Made by a program: the position numbers and the translations under genes. A stretch of 50,879 bases of DNA from Bacteroides sp. Its GTDB lineage: Bacteria > Bacteroidota > Bacteroidia > Bacteroidales > Bacteroidaceae. The DNA lies in contig NZ_JASLER010000082.1 of assembly GCF_030151085.1 (NCBI RefSeq), positions 1-50,879 of the forward strand. Reading direction: 5' to 3'. Each line of letters opens with the position of its first letter. Within the stretch, counting starts at the first letter, position 1. Below the pieces are notes generated by a model, which worked only from the letters and a program-made list of their open reading frames with translations, was not told the DNA's origin and ran no database searches. Below, in pieces: positions 17,174 through 25,461 of this stretch.

Positions 17174-18160
17174 ATGAAAATAAGTTTTATCATTCCTGTT
17201 TATAAAGTAGAAAAATATTTGGATGAATGTGTAGAGAGTATTTTGACACAAACATACAAAAACTTTGAGATTATTTTAGTGGATGATGGTTCTCCCGACA
17301 ATTGTCCTGCAATGTGCGATACTTGGGCTGTTAAAGATAGTAGAGTCAAAGTGTTGCATAAAATTAATGGAGGTCTCTCTGATGCCCGTAATGCTGGTGT
17401 TCGAATGGCGACGGGAGAATATGTGATATTTGTAGATAGTGATGATTTTTGGATAAATAAAGACTGTTTACGAAAGTTGATGGAGGTGGTGAAAAACAAT
17501 CGAGATTGTGATTTTATTAATTTCAACTGTTCCTATTATTATACAGATACCGATCTTTATCGTAAATGGGTAGCTTTTGATGAAAGATTAGCTTATCCTA
17601 CAGATAAAAATTCTGCTATGCATTTATTGGTTACATCGGGTACAATGCCTATGAGTGCATGCTTGAAAGTTATTTCTTTGAGATCCCTTTTAAATATGGG
17701 GTTGACTTTCGTTAAGGGTATTCGTGGTGAAGATATTGTCTGGTTCATCGATTTGTTGGATGGTTGTGAGAAATGTATGTTTGTCAACCATTATATTTAT
17801 GCGTATAGACAAAATGTGTTAGGCAGTATTACTAATACAGACAGTGAACAAAGTTTCAATGATCTTTTTAATCTTTTGAAGCTGGAAATAGAAAGAGTAA
17901 ATATTAGGACATTTTCGGATTCTGCAAAAAATGATTTACGGTCTTTCTTTGCTTATGAATTTTGTATCTTACTTTCTTTAATTGGCTCACTTAGGTCGGA
18001 TATTCGTAACAATAAACGCAAACTGTTATTGGAATATAGATGGTTGCTTCGTTTTACTAGTAATCCCAAAGTAAGAAAAGTTGCCTGGGTCAATAGATTT
18101 TTAGGGATTCGATTTACTGAATGGTTACTGAAGTTTTATATTAGTAAATTGAAAAAATAG
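17174..18160 (+). CDS. Glycosyltransferase family 2 (GT-A)
   Basis: This 328-residue GT2 enzyme carries the classical signature: ISFIIPVYKVEKYLDECVES, LVDDGSPDNCP, GGLSDARNAGV and FVDSDD (the DxD metal site, ~93-98). KGIRGEDIVWFIDLL (~178-192) holds the catalytic Glu-Asp. The C-terminal third is mostly helical and ends in a basic amphipathic stretch (LLKFYISKLKK) that could touch the membrane. It should add one residue of the lipid-linked repeat unit on the cytoplasmic side; specificity is not predictable. It is 9 bp after the Fe-S gene. Confidence 0.88.
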   Translation: MKISFIIPVYKVEKYLDECVESILTQTYKNFEIILVDDGSPDNCPAMCDTWAVKDSRVKVLHKINGGLSDARNAGVRMATGEYVIFVDSDDFWINKDCLRKLMEVVKNNRDCDFINFNCSYYYTDTDLYRKWVAFDERLAYPTDKNSAMHLLVTSGTMPMSACLKVISLRSLLNMGLTFVKGIRGEDIVWFIDLLDGCEKCMFVNHYIYAYRQNVLGSITNTDSEQSFNDLFNLLKLEIERVNIRTFSDSAKNDLRSFFAYEFCILLSLIGSLRSDIRNNKRKLLLEYRWLLRFTSNPKVRKVAWVNRFLGIRFTEWLLKFYISKLKK

Positions 18161-18196
18161 TTTATATTGGGACTATAGCGGTTGTTTGCAAAAGAT

Positions 18197-19339
18197 ATGA
18201 CAATCAAAAAATATAAAATCATCCGATCTGTAACAGTGGATGAGTCATTAGGCTTTATTGAGCCGATGATCCCATTTTTGAAAGAAAAATATGAGGTGCA
18301 ATTGCTATGTTCTCCTGGAAAGAAGATAGATCGTATTTGTCGGGAATATGGAATAATGGGGCATCGGGTATGTATGTTTCGCAGGATATCTTTATTCAAA
18401 GATATCAAATCATTATTCCAACTTATAAGGGTATTTCATTCAGAGAGACCATATATTGTACATTCAATGACTCCAAAAGCGGGATTGCTTTGTATGTTAG
18501 CAGCTTGGTTCACTCGAGTTCCTCGAAGAGTGCATACATTTACAGGACTTGTTTGGCCGACTACTTCAGGTTTGTATCGTAAGATATTGATGGTAACTGA
18601 TTGGCTGACTTGCGCCTGTGCGACACATGTGATTCCCGAAGGACAAGGAGTGCTTAATGATTTGCAACGACACATCACTAATAAACCAATGCGAGTATTG
18701 GGATATGGTAATGTTTGTGGTGTGGACATGGTTAAATTTAGCCGTAGGCCGGAGGTTATAGAGCAAGCTAATGTACTAAAAAAAGAGGATGTTTTTACGT
18801 TTATATTCGTAGGGCGTATTGTGGGGGACAAAGGTATAAATGAGTTAGTTATGGCTTTCTGTAAGTTGAATCAGAAATACCCTTATACTCGTTTGTATCT
18901 TGTGGGAAGCTATGAATCGGATTTAGATCCTGTGAGGCTTGATACATTGAATACTATCAATACAAATCAAGCGATTGAGGCAGTAGGTTCGAAATTTGCG
19001 GATGATTTGTTGGCTTACTATGCCGCCAGTGATTGCTTTGTATTTCCTAGTTATCGTGAAGGTTTTCCGAATACCGTTTTGGAGGCTGGTGCCATGGGGC
19101 TTCCATGTATCGTGACGGATATAAATGGTTCTCGTGAGATTATTGTCAATGAAAAGAATGGGATGATTATCCCTTTTAAGAATGGGGATGCTCTTTACAA
19201 TGCAATGGAACGGATGCTTCTAAATAAGGAGCAGACTCAGCAGTTTATTGCCAATGCACGACCAATGATTGAAAGTCGTTTTGAGCAAGGATTTGTGCGG
19301 CAGTGTTTGTATGAGTTTTATGATGAAATAATAAGTTGA
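18197..19339 (+). CDS. Glycosyltransferase family 4 (GT-B)
   Basis: This is a GT-B enzyme of about 380 residues. The frame also opens at a TTG at 18182, but the ATG at 18197 is the better start (MTIKKYKIIRSVTVDES). The N-terminal domain has IRVFHSERPYIVHSMTPKAG followed by a FTGLVWPTTSG acceptor-side loop. The C-terminal domain has FIFVGRIVGDKGINELVMAF for the donor phosphate region and FPSYREGFPNTVLEAGAMG, the E-x7-E donor-binding motif of GT4 retaining enzymes. It should add a later sugar of the repeat unit. Composition is less AT-rich than the genes before it, so the cassette appears to change character near here. Confidence 0.88.
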   Translation: MTIKKYKIIRSVTVDESLGFIEPMIPFLKEKYEVQLLCSPGKKIDRICREYGIMGHRVCMFRRISLFKDIKSLFQLIRVFHSERPYIVHSMTPKAGLLCMLAAWFTRVPRRVHTFTGLVWPTTSGLYRKILMVTDWLTCACATHVIPEGQGVLNDLQRHITNKPMRVLGYGNVCGVDMVKFSRRPEVIEQANVLKKEDVFTFIFVGRIVGDKGINELVMAFCKLNQKYPYTRLYLVGSYESDLDPVRLDTLNTINTNQAIEAVGSKFADDLLAYYAASDCFVFPSYREGFPNTVLEAGAMGLPCIVTDINGSREIIVNEKNGMIIPFKNGDALYNAMERMLLNKEQTQQFIANARPMIESRFEQGFVRQCLYEFYDEIIS

Positions 19340-19363
19340 CAGTTTACTATAAATATAAACTCT

Positions 19364-20374
19364 ATGAATAAGAAAATTGTAGTTTTCGGTGCTACCGGAA
19401 ATTTAGGTGCATATATAGCTGTTCATATGAAGGAGCAGGGATATGATGTAATTGCTGTTGGTCACAGGAAAAATGATAATAATTTTTTTGCTGATCGTGG
19501 AATACCTTATTATTCTGTTGATATCAAAGACCCTAATTCTTTTGATATTCTGCCGCTTGAGGATGTATATGCAGTAGCTCATTTTGCGAGTTCATTACCT
19601 TCACGTTATGCATTTGATCCAATTGAACTATTTGAATCCATAACCATTGGCACATTGAATGTATTGAACTGGATGCAAAAGCTGAATTGTAAAAAAATCG
19701 TATTTCCTCAGACTCCTTCCGATATGGCAAAATATCATAATCAGGAGGGATTAATTCCTGGTGACGTTCCAAGACATTTTCCACTTACAGGCGATCATGC
19801 CATTTACACGATTGCTAAAAATGCAGCTGTTGATTTAATGGAACATTATCGGGCTGAATATGGAATTCATTTTTTTGCACTTCGCTTTTTTACAATTTAC
19901 CAGTATCATCCGAATGCCTATCACTATGCTGACTATAAAAGGAGAATGATGCCTTACAGAATGTTAATGTATAGAGCAAGTAAAAGTCTGCCTATTGAAA
20001 TTTGGGGGAATTGTAAGAAAAAGAAAGAGATGGTATATGTTAAGGATTTCGTAAGATTGGTCCAAGCTTGCATTGAGTCAGACAAGGAAGGTGGCGTTTA
20101 TAATTGTGGTAACGGTTGGCAAGTTTCGCTGGAGGATCAGATTAAAGGTATCATTGAAGTGTTCTCGCCTAAAGATAGACCATCTGAGATTATTTATTGC
20201 CCTAAGAAGCCGGACCCCTTGCAGAATGCTTTTGATATGACTAGGACTTTTGAAGATTTTCCGACCTATCGCCCGGAATACAGCTATCTGGATCAGTTGA
20301 GAGATTTCAAAAAAGAAATGAAAGAGGAACCGATGGCTCAACTTTGGGGTACAAAAGATGATTATACAGAATGA
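19364..20374 (+). CDS. NAD-dependent epimerase/dehydratase (extended SDR)
   Basis: This 336-residue soluble nucleotide-sugar enzyme starts with the Rossmann motif VVFGATGNLGAYIA (Gly-x-x-Gly-x-x-Gly, residues 8-14). It carries YTIAKNAAVDLMEHY, the Tyr-x3-Lys catalytic pair, at ~147-161. ALRFFTIYQYHPN is the usual SDR substrate-side segment. A Ser/Thr of the catalytic triad probably lies in FPQTPSDMAKY. It could epimerise, dehydrate or reduce a sugar nucleotide of the pathway; sequence alone does not settle which. It is coupled to the initiating transferase gene by an ATGA overlap at 20371-20374. Confidence 0.83.
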   Translation: MNKKIVVFGATGNLGAYIAVHMKEQGYDVIAVGHRKNDNNFFADRGIPYYSVDIKDPNSFDILPLEDVYAVAHFASSLPSRYAFDPIELFESITIGTLNVLNWMQKLNCKKIVFPQTPSDMAKYHNQEGLIPGDVPRHFPLTGDHAIYTIAKNAAVDLMEHYRAEYGIHFFALRFFTIYQYHPNAYHYADYKRRMMPYRMLMYRASKSLPIEIWGNCKKKKEMVYVKDFVRLVQACIESDKEGGVYNCGNGWQVSLEDQIKGIIEVFSPKDRPSEIIYCPKKPDPLQNAFDMTRTFEDFPTYRPEYSYLDQLRDFKKEMKEEPMAQLWGTKDDYTE

Positions 20375-20997
20375 GAGTGTATGAACGATATATCAAGCGA
20401 AGCATTGATTTTGTAATAGTGCTTTGTGTTTTATTAGTTATCTGGCCTTTTTTGCTTGTAATATTTGTCTTGCTGCTTATTTTCAATGAAGGAGCAGGTG
20501 CCTTTTTTACTCAAGATCGTCCTGGATATAAGGGTAAAATATTTAAAATTATTAAGTTTAAAACAATGAATGAACGCAGAGGGGTAGATGGAAAGTTGCT
20601 TCCTGATGTTCAGCGAATCACAAAATTTGGTGGGATTGTCAGAAAGTTGAGTCTTGACGAATTACCACAGTTGTTTAATGTCCTGAAAGGTGATATGGCA
20701 ATCATAGGTCCTCGTCCATTACTTGTACAATATTTGGCACTTTATAGTAAGGAACAGGCTCGCAGACATGATGCTCGTCCGGGAATTACGGGCTGGGCGC
20801 AGTGTAATGGTCGTAATAATATCAGTTGGATAAAGAAATTTGAGTTGGATGTTTGGTATGTAGACCATGTTTCATTTAAGTTGGACTGTGAAATTATTTG
20901 GAGAACTGTTATGAAGGTACTAAAACGTGCCGATATTGATAATGATACTGTAAGTGAAAAACAATATACAACACCTTTGTTTGATGGAACGAATTAG
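20371..20997 (+). CDS. Initiating phosphoglycosyltransferase (PglC/WcfS-like)
   Basis: This 208-residue monotopic enzyme starts repeat-unit assembly by moving a sugar-1-phosphate onto undecaprenyl phosphate. Residues ~12-40 are the re-entrant membrane helix (IDFVIVLCVLLVIWPFLLVI). FKTMNERRGVDGK and the catalytic Asp-Glu of SLDELPQLFNVLKGDMAIIG are conserved. GPRPLL and RPGITGWAQCNGRN complete the family signature. It is the small PglC form, lacking the extra N-terminal helices of WbaP. In B. fragilis PSA, WcfS is of this type and uses an amino-deoxy sugar; linkage with the aminotransferase at 23465 suggests the same here (inference). Confidence 0.9.
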   Translation: MRVYERYIKRSIDFVIVLCVLLVIWPFLLVIFVLLLIFNEGAGAFFTQDRPGYKGKIFKIIKFKTMNERRGVDGKLLPDVQRITKFGGIVRKLSLDELPQLFNVLKGDMAIIGPRPLLVQYLALYSKEQARRHDARPGITGWAQCNGRNNISWIKKFELDVWYVDHVSFKLDCEIIWRTVMKVLKRADIDNDTVSEKQYTTPLFDGTN

Positions 20998-22177
20998 CCG
21001 GTATGAAGATTTGATAACTCCTTGTTTTATACTTAATACGGAGGAATTAGTTAGGAGTATCCATGGTTATCAGAACGCTTTGAATAATCTTTTCGAGAAA
21101 TCAGTTATAGGTTATTCTGTGAAGACTAATTCTACACCCTATTGTTTGAAGTTGGCTGGTAAAGAGGAAGCTTATGCTGAAGTCGTTTCTTACGATGAGT
21201 ACGAATTGGCCAAACTGTGCGGATTTGAGCAAGAACATATTATTTATAACGGCCCGATGAAGTCAAAGGAAACATTTCTCGATGCAGTGATGAGTGGGGC
21301 AATTGTAAACATTGAAACCAAAAGAGAGTTAGCTTGGCTCTATGAACTTCCACAAAATAAGATATTTAAAGTGGGTATTCGTTTAAATATTAATATTAGT
21401 CATATTTCTCCAGAGGATGCTGACGGGGATAACGATAATAGTCGCTTTGGTTTCTCGGATGATACTATGGAATTTGCGGATGCTATCGGTTTGATAGTAT
21501 CTTTATCCAATGTGGTTCTTGACGGATTGCATATCCATAGGACAGCTCATAGCCGTAGCCTTCGTTTTTACAAAAAATCCATCAACTATGCCTGTGAAGT
21601 AATCAAGAAGTACGGTTTACAATTGAACTACATAGATGTGGGAGGCGGTTATTTCGGCATCTTTTCCGACAAACCCACTTTTCAGCAATATAGTGATACC
21701 TTTTATGAAGTACTGAGACAACATGGATTGGAGCGACTTTGTGTTATTGTGGAACCAGGGAATGCATTAGTGGCTTCATGCTATGATTTTCTTAGTGAGG
21801 TAATTGATGCGAAACGTGTCGAGAGTGAATGCTGGTTCATTACAACAGATGGTTCACGTAACGATATTGACCCATTTTTCAAGAAGTCGTCTTATTTGAA
21901 TGAAGAATTATATCAGGTGGAAACGCCAGTGGTAAAAAAGCAGATTGTATCAGGGTGTACTTGTCTGGAGTATGACCGTCTGTACACACTCACAGATAGA
22001 CCTTTATTGAGTGTGGGTGATAGAATTCATTATAAAAATGTAGGTGCTTATACCATGTGTCTCACTCCGATGTTCATCAGATATATACCTAATATTTACG
22101 TCAGGGAAATTGATGGTTATTCACTGATTAGGGAAAAGTGGACTGCCGAAGAATATATTCAGAAATCTAAAATTTGA
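20984..22177 (+). CDS. PLP-dependent decarboxylase, alanine-racemase-fold (LysA-like)
   Basis: This fold-type III PLP enzyme has about 397 residues if it starts at the ATG at 20984, overlapping the previous gene by 14 bp. A further ATG at 20954 would give a 44-bp overlap. IGYSVKTNSTPYCLKL holds the PLP lysine, LDGLHIHRTAHSR is the usual His segment, and YIDVGGGYFGIF is the phosphate-binding glycine loop. VEPGNALVASCYDF and VSGCTCLEYDRLYT complete the active site (the Cys that sits across the dimer interface). Relatives decarboxylate diaminopimelate, ornithine/arginine or carboxynorspermidine. In this capsule context it may supply or modify an amino-acid-derived substituent. The substrate is not predictable. 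Confidence 0.84.
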   Translation: MERISRYEDLITPCFILNTEELVRSIHGYQNALNNLFEKSVIGYSVKTNSTPYCLKLAGKEEAYAEVVSYDEYELAKLCGFEQEHIIYNGPMKSKETFLDAVMSGAIVNIETKRELAWLYELPQNKIFKVGIRLNINISHISPEDADGDNDNSRFGFSDDTMEFADAIGLIVSLSNVVLDGLHIHRTAHSRSLRFYKKSINYACEVIKKYGLQLNYIDVGGGYFGIFSDKPTFQQYSDTFYEVLRQHGLERLCVIVEPGNALVASCYDFLSEVIDAKRVESECWFITTDGSRNDIDPFFKKSSYLNEELYQVETPVVKKQIVSGCTCLEYDRLYTLTDRPLLSVGDRIHYKNVGAYTMCLTPMFIRYIPNIYVREIDGYSLIREKWTAEEYIQKSKI

Positions 22178-22182
22178 ACAAG

Positions 22183-23184
22183 ATGGATAATATTTTATTT
22201 TGTAGTGTGGGGCGCAGAGCCACTCTACTAAAGGATTTTCGTTTATCGATGAATGGTTGTGGCAAGATTGTGGCCGTTGACCTTAGTCCTGTAGCTCCTG
22301 CTCTCTTTTATGCGGATGAAGCTTACTTGGTTCCTGGCATTGATGCCCCGGACTACTATGAGAAAGTACTTGATATCTGTGAAAAGAGTGATGTGAAAGC
22401 TATCACCACTTTGATTGATCCTGAAATTGAACTTTTAGCAAAGCATAGGGAAGACTTGCTTGCAAGAGGTATTTTGCCTTTGTGCCCTGCTGACTGGACT
22501 GCTCGTCTATGCTTCGATAAATATGAAATGTTTAAGTATCTTCATAAAAAAGGTGTGCGTACAGTGCTTACCTACGATTCGCTCGAAGGTTTGAAAGAAG
22601 GTTTGGAAAAGGGTGAAATTTCTTTCCCTGTATTTATGAAACCTGTCTCCGGAAGTGGTAGTGTGGGTATTGGCAAGGTTAATAATTGGGAAGAGGCAGA
22701 AGCTAAGTTCAATGATGGCAAGTTTGTTTATATTATTCAGGAACTGATGTCCGGTGGTGATTGTGATGCTGATGTCTATGTGGATTGTATTAGCCATAAG
22801 CCCGTGGCTGCTTTCAGCAAGAAAAAGATAGAAAGTCGTATAGGCGGTGCGAGTAAGACCATTTCTTTTAAAGATGAGAAACTCTTCAATTTCATCAAGG
22901 AGGTTTGTGTTGTGTTTGAGTTGAACGGTCCTTGTGACATGGATTTCTTTATAAAGGATGGTGAATACTATTTGTCAGAAATTAATCCTCGTTTCGGCGG
23001 TGCTTACCTTCATGCTTATGGCGCAGGTGTGGATTTTATCAAATTGATTCTGAACAATATTCATGGGTTAGAAAATGAGCCTGTTATTGGTCAGTACGAT
23101 GAAGGCGTTATCATGATGATGTATGATGATGTGGTAATAACTCGCAAGAGTGAACTGATATCGGATAACTTTCCTTTGATCTAA
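22183..23184 (+). CDS. ATP-grasp carboxylate-amine ligase-like protein
   Basis: This protein has 333 residues from the ATG at 22183; the frame also opens at a TTG at 22174. Residues 1-100 form a Rossmann-like pre-ATP-grasp domain (NILFCSVGRRATLLKDF). The ATP-grasp domain follows with FPVFMKPVSGSGSVGIGKV as the lysine and flexible glycine loop (~150-168), and YLSEINPRFGGAYLHAYGAG with the Mg-binding Glu and Asn near 268-287. The family joins a carboxylate to an amine via acyl phosphate (PylC/CarB-like group). Directly after the PLP decarboxylase and upstream of an aminotransferase, it may form an amide on the polysaccharide precursor (inference). Confidence 0.83.
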   Translation: MDNILFCSVGRRATLLKDFRLSMNGCGKIVAVDLSPVAPALFYADEAYLVPGIDAPDYYEKVLDICEKSDVKAITTLIDPEIELLAKHREDLLARGILPLCPADWTARLCFDKYEMFKYLHKKGVRTVLTYDSLEGLKEGLEKGEISFPVFMKPVSGSGSVGIGKVNNWEEAEAKFNDGKFVYIIQELMSGGDCDADVYVDCISHKPVAAFSKKKIESRIGGASKTISFKDEKLFNFIKEVCVVFELNGPCDMDFFIKDGEYYLSEINPRFGGAYLHAYGAGVDFIKLILNNIHGLENEPVIGQYDEGVIMMMYDDVVITRKSELISDNFPLI

Positions 23185-23198
23185 TTTTCAAAACAATC

Positions 23199-23447
23199 AT
23201 GTCTGAAAGAAAAACAAATTACATCAGTCTCGCCTATGTGAGTAAGGAGGGTGTTGATTAGATATATTAGAAAGAGTTATTTGACATGAATTGGGTGGTA
23301 TTTCAATATCCGAATATAAATTCTTTCCAAGAAGATTTGAAATACTTTGTTGGTGAGAGTGGAAAAATGATTGTACTCTCGTTTTTCCTGAAGGTATGGG
23401 GAGTACTTAAGTGGCTGTTTATACCACGTTATATTTCAAAAAGATAA
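23199..23447 (+). pseudogene. Decayed 5' fragment of a PglE-type aminotransferase
   Basis: A single reading frame starting at the ATG at 23199 is broken by stops at 23259 and 23268 and then stays open to 23447. Its translation begins MSERKTNYISLAYVSKEGVD. After the stops it continues KELFDMNWVV, then PNINSFQEDL and IVLS. This aligns with residues ~1-57 of the intact aminotransferase just downstream (SLAHMSG, KEAFDTNWVV, PNVDAFEKSL, VALS), with about 12 of 34 identities in the best part. The remainder (FFLKVWGVLKWLF) does not match. It is too diverged for a recent duplication, so it probably remains from a gene replaced during cassette exchange. Confidence 0.6.
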
Positions 23448-23464
23448 CAATCATATAAATAATT

Positions 23465-24598
23465 ATGAATAATAGAATTTGGCTTTCGCTTGCCCACATG
23501 TCCGGTCGTGAGCAAGACTTTATAAAAGAGGCATTTGATACGAACTGGGTAGTACCTTTGGGTCCGAATGTTGATGCTTTTGAGAAATCTTTGGCAGACT
23601 ATCTGAATAAAGACCGACATGTAGTCGCTTTAAGTGCTGGCACAGCCGCTCTTCATCTTGGTTTGATTCTGCTTGGTGTGAAATCAGGTGACGAGGTCAT
23701 TTGTCAAAGTTTTACTTTTGCGGCTTCAGCCAATCCTATTTCCTACTTGGAAGCTAAACCGGTGTTTGTGGATAGTGAAGCGGATACTTGGAACATGGAT
23801 CCGGTCTTACTGGAAGAGGCTATAAAAGACCGTTTGAGAAAGACGGGATGTGTACCTAAAGCTATTATCCCTGTTCATCTTTATGGGATGCCTGCCAAGA
23901 TGAAAGAGATAATGGAGGTAGCTGGACGTTATGATATCCCTGTATTAGAAGATGCTGCCGAGGCTCTTGGTTCCGAACTTGGTGGACAGAAGTGTGGTAC
24001 TTTTGGCGAATTGGCTGCTTTGTCTTTCAATGGTAATAAGATGATTACTACTTCGGGCGGTGGCGCTTTAATCTGCCGTACTGAGGAGGAAGCTAAACAG
24101 ACTAAATTCTATGCTACTCAGGCACGTGATGCTGCTCCTCACTATCAGCATAGTCATATCGGTTATAACTACCGTATGAGTAATATTTGTGCCGGTATCG
24201 GTCGCGGGCAGATGTTCGTATTGGAAGAACATGTTGCGAGAAGACGTGCTATCCATGAATTGTATACAGAATGGCTGAAAGATGTTCCGGGGATCACGGT
24301 TATGCAGAATCCTGATGAACAAACCGCCTCTAATTTTTGGCTGACATGTATCTCAGTTGATCCCGACAAAGCCGGTAAGACACGTGAGGATATTCGTCTG
24401 AAACTGGATGCTGAAAATATAGAGACTCGTCCTTTGTGGAAACCCATGCACCTGCAACCTGTTTTCAAAGATGCCCCTTTCTACGGAAACGGAACAAGTG
24501 AGCAGTTGTTTGACATAGGTTTGTGTCTGCCTTCCGGTCCAACATTGACGGATGATGATATAAAGAGAGTAGTAGAGATAATAAGACAGACGATCTAA
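23465..24598 (+). CDS. DegT/DnrJ/EryC1/StrS sugar aminotransferase (PglE/WcfR-like)
   Basis: This 377-residue PLP enzyme should transfer an amino group to a 4-keto-6-deoxy sugar nucleotide, the product of the CapD-like dehydratase at 3174. Landmarks are FDTNWVVPLGPNVDAFEKSL at 24-43, ALSAGTAALHLGL for PLP phosphate binding, and HLYGMPAKM. LEDAAEALGS holds the Asp that pairs with the pyridine nitrogen, and SFNGNKMITTSGGG carries the internal-aldimine lysine Lys192. In B. fragilis PSA the equivalent WcfR makes the 2-acetamido-4-amino-trideoxy sugar with a free, positively charged amine. It is the last gene of the capsule operon; two terminators follow. Confidence 0.9.
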   Translation: MNNRIWLSLAHMSGREQDFIKEAFDTNWVVPLGPNVDAFEKSLADYLNKDRHVVALSAGTAALHLGLILLGVKSGDEVICQSFTFAASANPISYLEAKPVFVDSEADTWNMDPVLLEEAIKDRLRKTGCVPKAIIPVHLYGMPAKMKEIMEVAGRYDIPVLEDAAEALGSELGGQKCGTFGELAALSFNGNKMITTSGGGALICRTEEEAKQTKFYATQARDAAPHYQHSHIGYNYRMSNICAGIGRGQMFVLEEHVARRRAIHELYTEWLKDVPGITVMQNPDEQTASNFWLTCISVDPDKAGKTREDIRLKLDAENIETRPLWKPMHLQPVFKDAPFYGNGTSEQLFDIGLCLPSGPTLTDDDIKRVVEIIRQTI

Positions 24599-24693
24599 TA
24601 GAAATATGCAACCATATCAGGTTGTTTTCCCCACATTCAGTGTTTGAGATTTTAAGTAATCTTAATCTGATTGTATTAGTAAAAATGTGTTGT

Positions 24694-24726
24694 AAGAGGA
24701 TTCCTTGTGAAAGGCGTCCTCTTTTT
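24694..24726 (+). terminator. Terminator of capsule operon
   Basis: AGAGGA (24695-24700) pairs with TCCTCT (24717-24722), with an inner CTT/AAG pairing, and the stem runs into TTTTT. It lies about 95 bp after the aminotransferase stop. Confidence 0.7.
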
Positions 24727-24785
24727 GGTTAATAGTGGATGGGAGTTGTAATGTGCATTAAATCAATGCTATATAAACGAATCTC

Positions 24786-24817
24786 AGAAAACAGCTTTCA
24801 TCGGGCTGTTTTCTTTG
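24786..24817 (+). terminator. Second terminator after capsule operon
   Basis: A perfect 10-bp stem, AGAAAACAGC (24786-24795) with GCTGTTTTCT (24805-24814), has a 9-nt loop and is followed by TTTG. The stem is A/T rich at its base, so it may work in both directions. A double terminator fits an operon transcribed by an antiterminated polymerase. Confidence 0.6.
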
Positions 24818-24845
24818 TTTATACCCGTATATATCCTCACCTTTG
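24814..24845 (+). promoter_or_regulatory. Promoter of the HU-like gene
   Basis: TTTG at 24814-24817 and CACCTTTG at 24838-24845 (one mismatch to TAnnTTTG) are 20 bp apart, the Bacteroides spacing. The transcript would start about 60 bp before the ATG at 24910, where an AAAAGGAG purine stretch precedes the start. The 311-bp gap 24599-24909 otherwise holds only the two terminators. Confidence 0.5.
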
Positions 24846-24909
24846 CATCGTTGATCAACGAAATGAGAATTAAAACAATGTTGAATTAAAAAGCAAAAGG
24901 AGAAAAATT

Positions 24910-25401
24910 ATGCCTTTATTTTATTATCCGAGACAGTCGTCTATTGCGACTAAAGAAGGTGCTAAACTGTGGCACTTAAGTTTGAAAAAAGTAGGAAGAG
25001 CTGTTGATTTACAGATGCTGGCTGAAAGTATTGCTGAGAAGTCTTCATTAACCCCGGGTGATGTGCACAACGTTATTCGTAACTTGATGACTACCATGCG
25101 ACTGCATTTATTGAATAGTCGTACAGTGCGATTGGATGGGTTGGGTACATTTACAATGAAAGCCCGTACTCGTGGTAAAGGAGTTGCAAAAGAGGAAGAT
25201 GTAAATCCCAATCAGGTAACCGCTTTACGTTGCCAGTTTACCCCTGAATATACTCGTCCTGCTGCTATTGGTACTACCCGTTCTTTGTTACAAGGTGTAG
25301 AGTTTCAGAAGTGGACGGGAACGGTTTCGGATGGCAAAGATGATAATGGTGGTAACAGTGGTGGTTCCGGTGGGGATGAGAATGATAACCCACTGGGATA
25401 G
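24910..25401 (+). CDS. HU-family DNA-binding protein, HU-HIG type
   Basis: This 163-residue protein has an N-terminal segment MPLFYYPRQSSIATKEGAKL followed by an HU/IHF-like fold. LAESIAEKSSLTPGDVHNVI is the dimer helix region and MRLHLLNSRTVRLDGLGTF leads into the DNA-binding arm. The tail from ~residue 142 is Gly/Asn/Asp-rich (GGNSGGSGGDENDN) and disordered. Bacteroidetes have many such HU-HIG proteins with Gly-rich tails; they bind DNA or sometimes act at the cell surface. It has its own promoter and a strong terminator, so it is separate from both the capsule and injection-system operons. A role in controlling either is speculation. Confidence 0.82.
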   Translation: MPLFYYPRQSSIATKEGAKLWHLSLKKVGRAVDLQMLAESIAEKSSLTPGDVHNVIRNLMTTMRLHLLNSRTVRLDGLGTFTMKARTRGKGVAKEEDVNPNQVTALRCQFTPEYTRPAAIGTTRSLLQGVEFQKWTGTVSDGKDDNGGNSGGSGGDENDNPLG

Positions 25402-25419
25402 GATGAACTAGTGCTGTTC

Positions 25420-25461
25420 AAAAAAGGGGGATGAGGAGTAAAATCTTCATCCCCCTTTTTT
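25420..25461. terminator. Strong bidirectional terminator
   Basis: AAAAAAGGGGGATGA (25420-25434) and TCATCCCCCTTTTTT (25447-25461) form a perfect 15-bp inverted repeat with a 12-nt loop, giving a U-run on both strands. It isolates the HU-like gene from the injection-system operon. Confidence 0.88.

Noticed and set aside
18182..18196. TTG start extending the GT4 gene upstream
   Set aside because: The ATG at 18197 gives a typical N-terminus. The same reasoning rejects TTG starts at 22174, 26973, 28492, 32461 and 41586.
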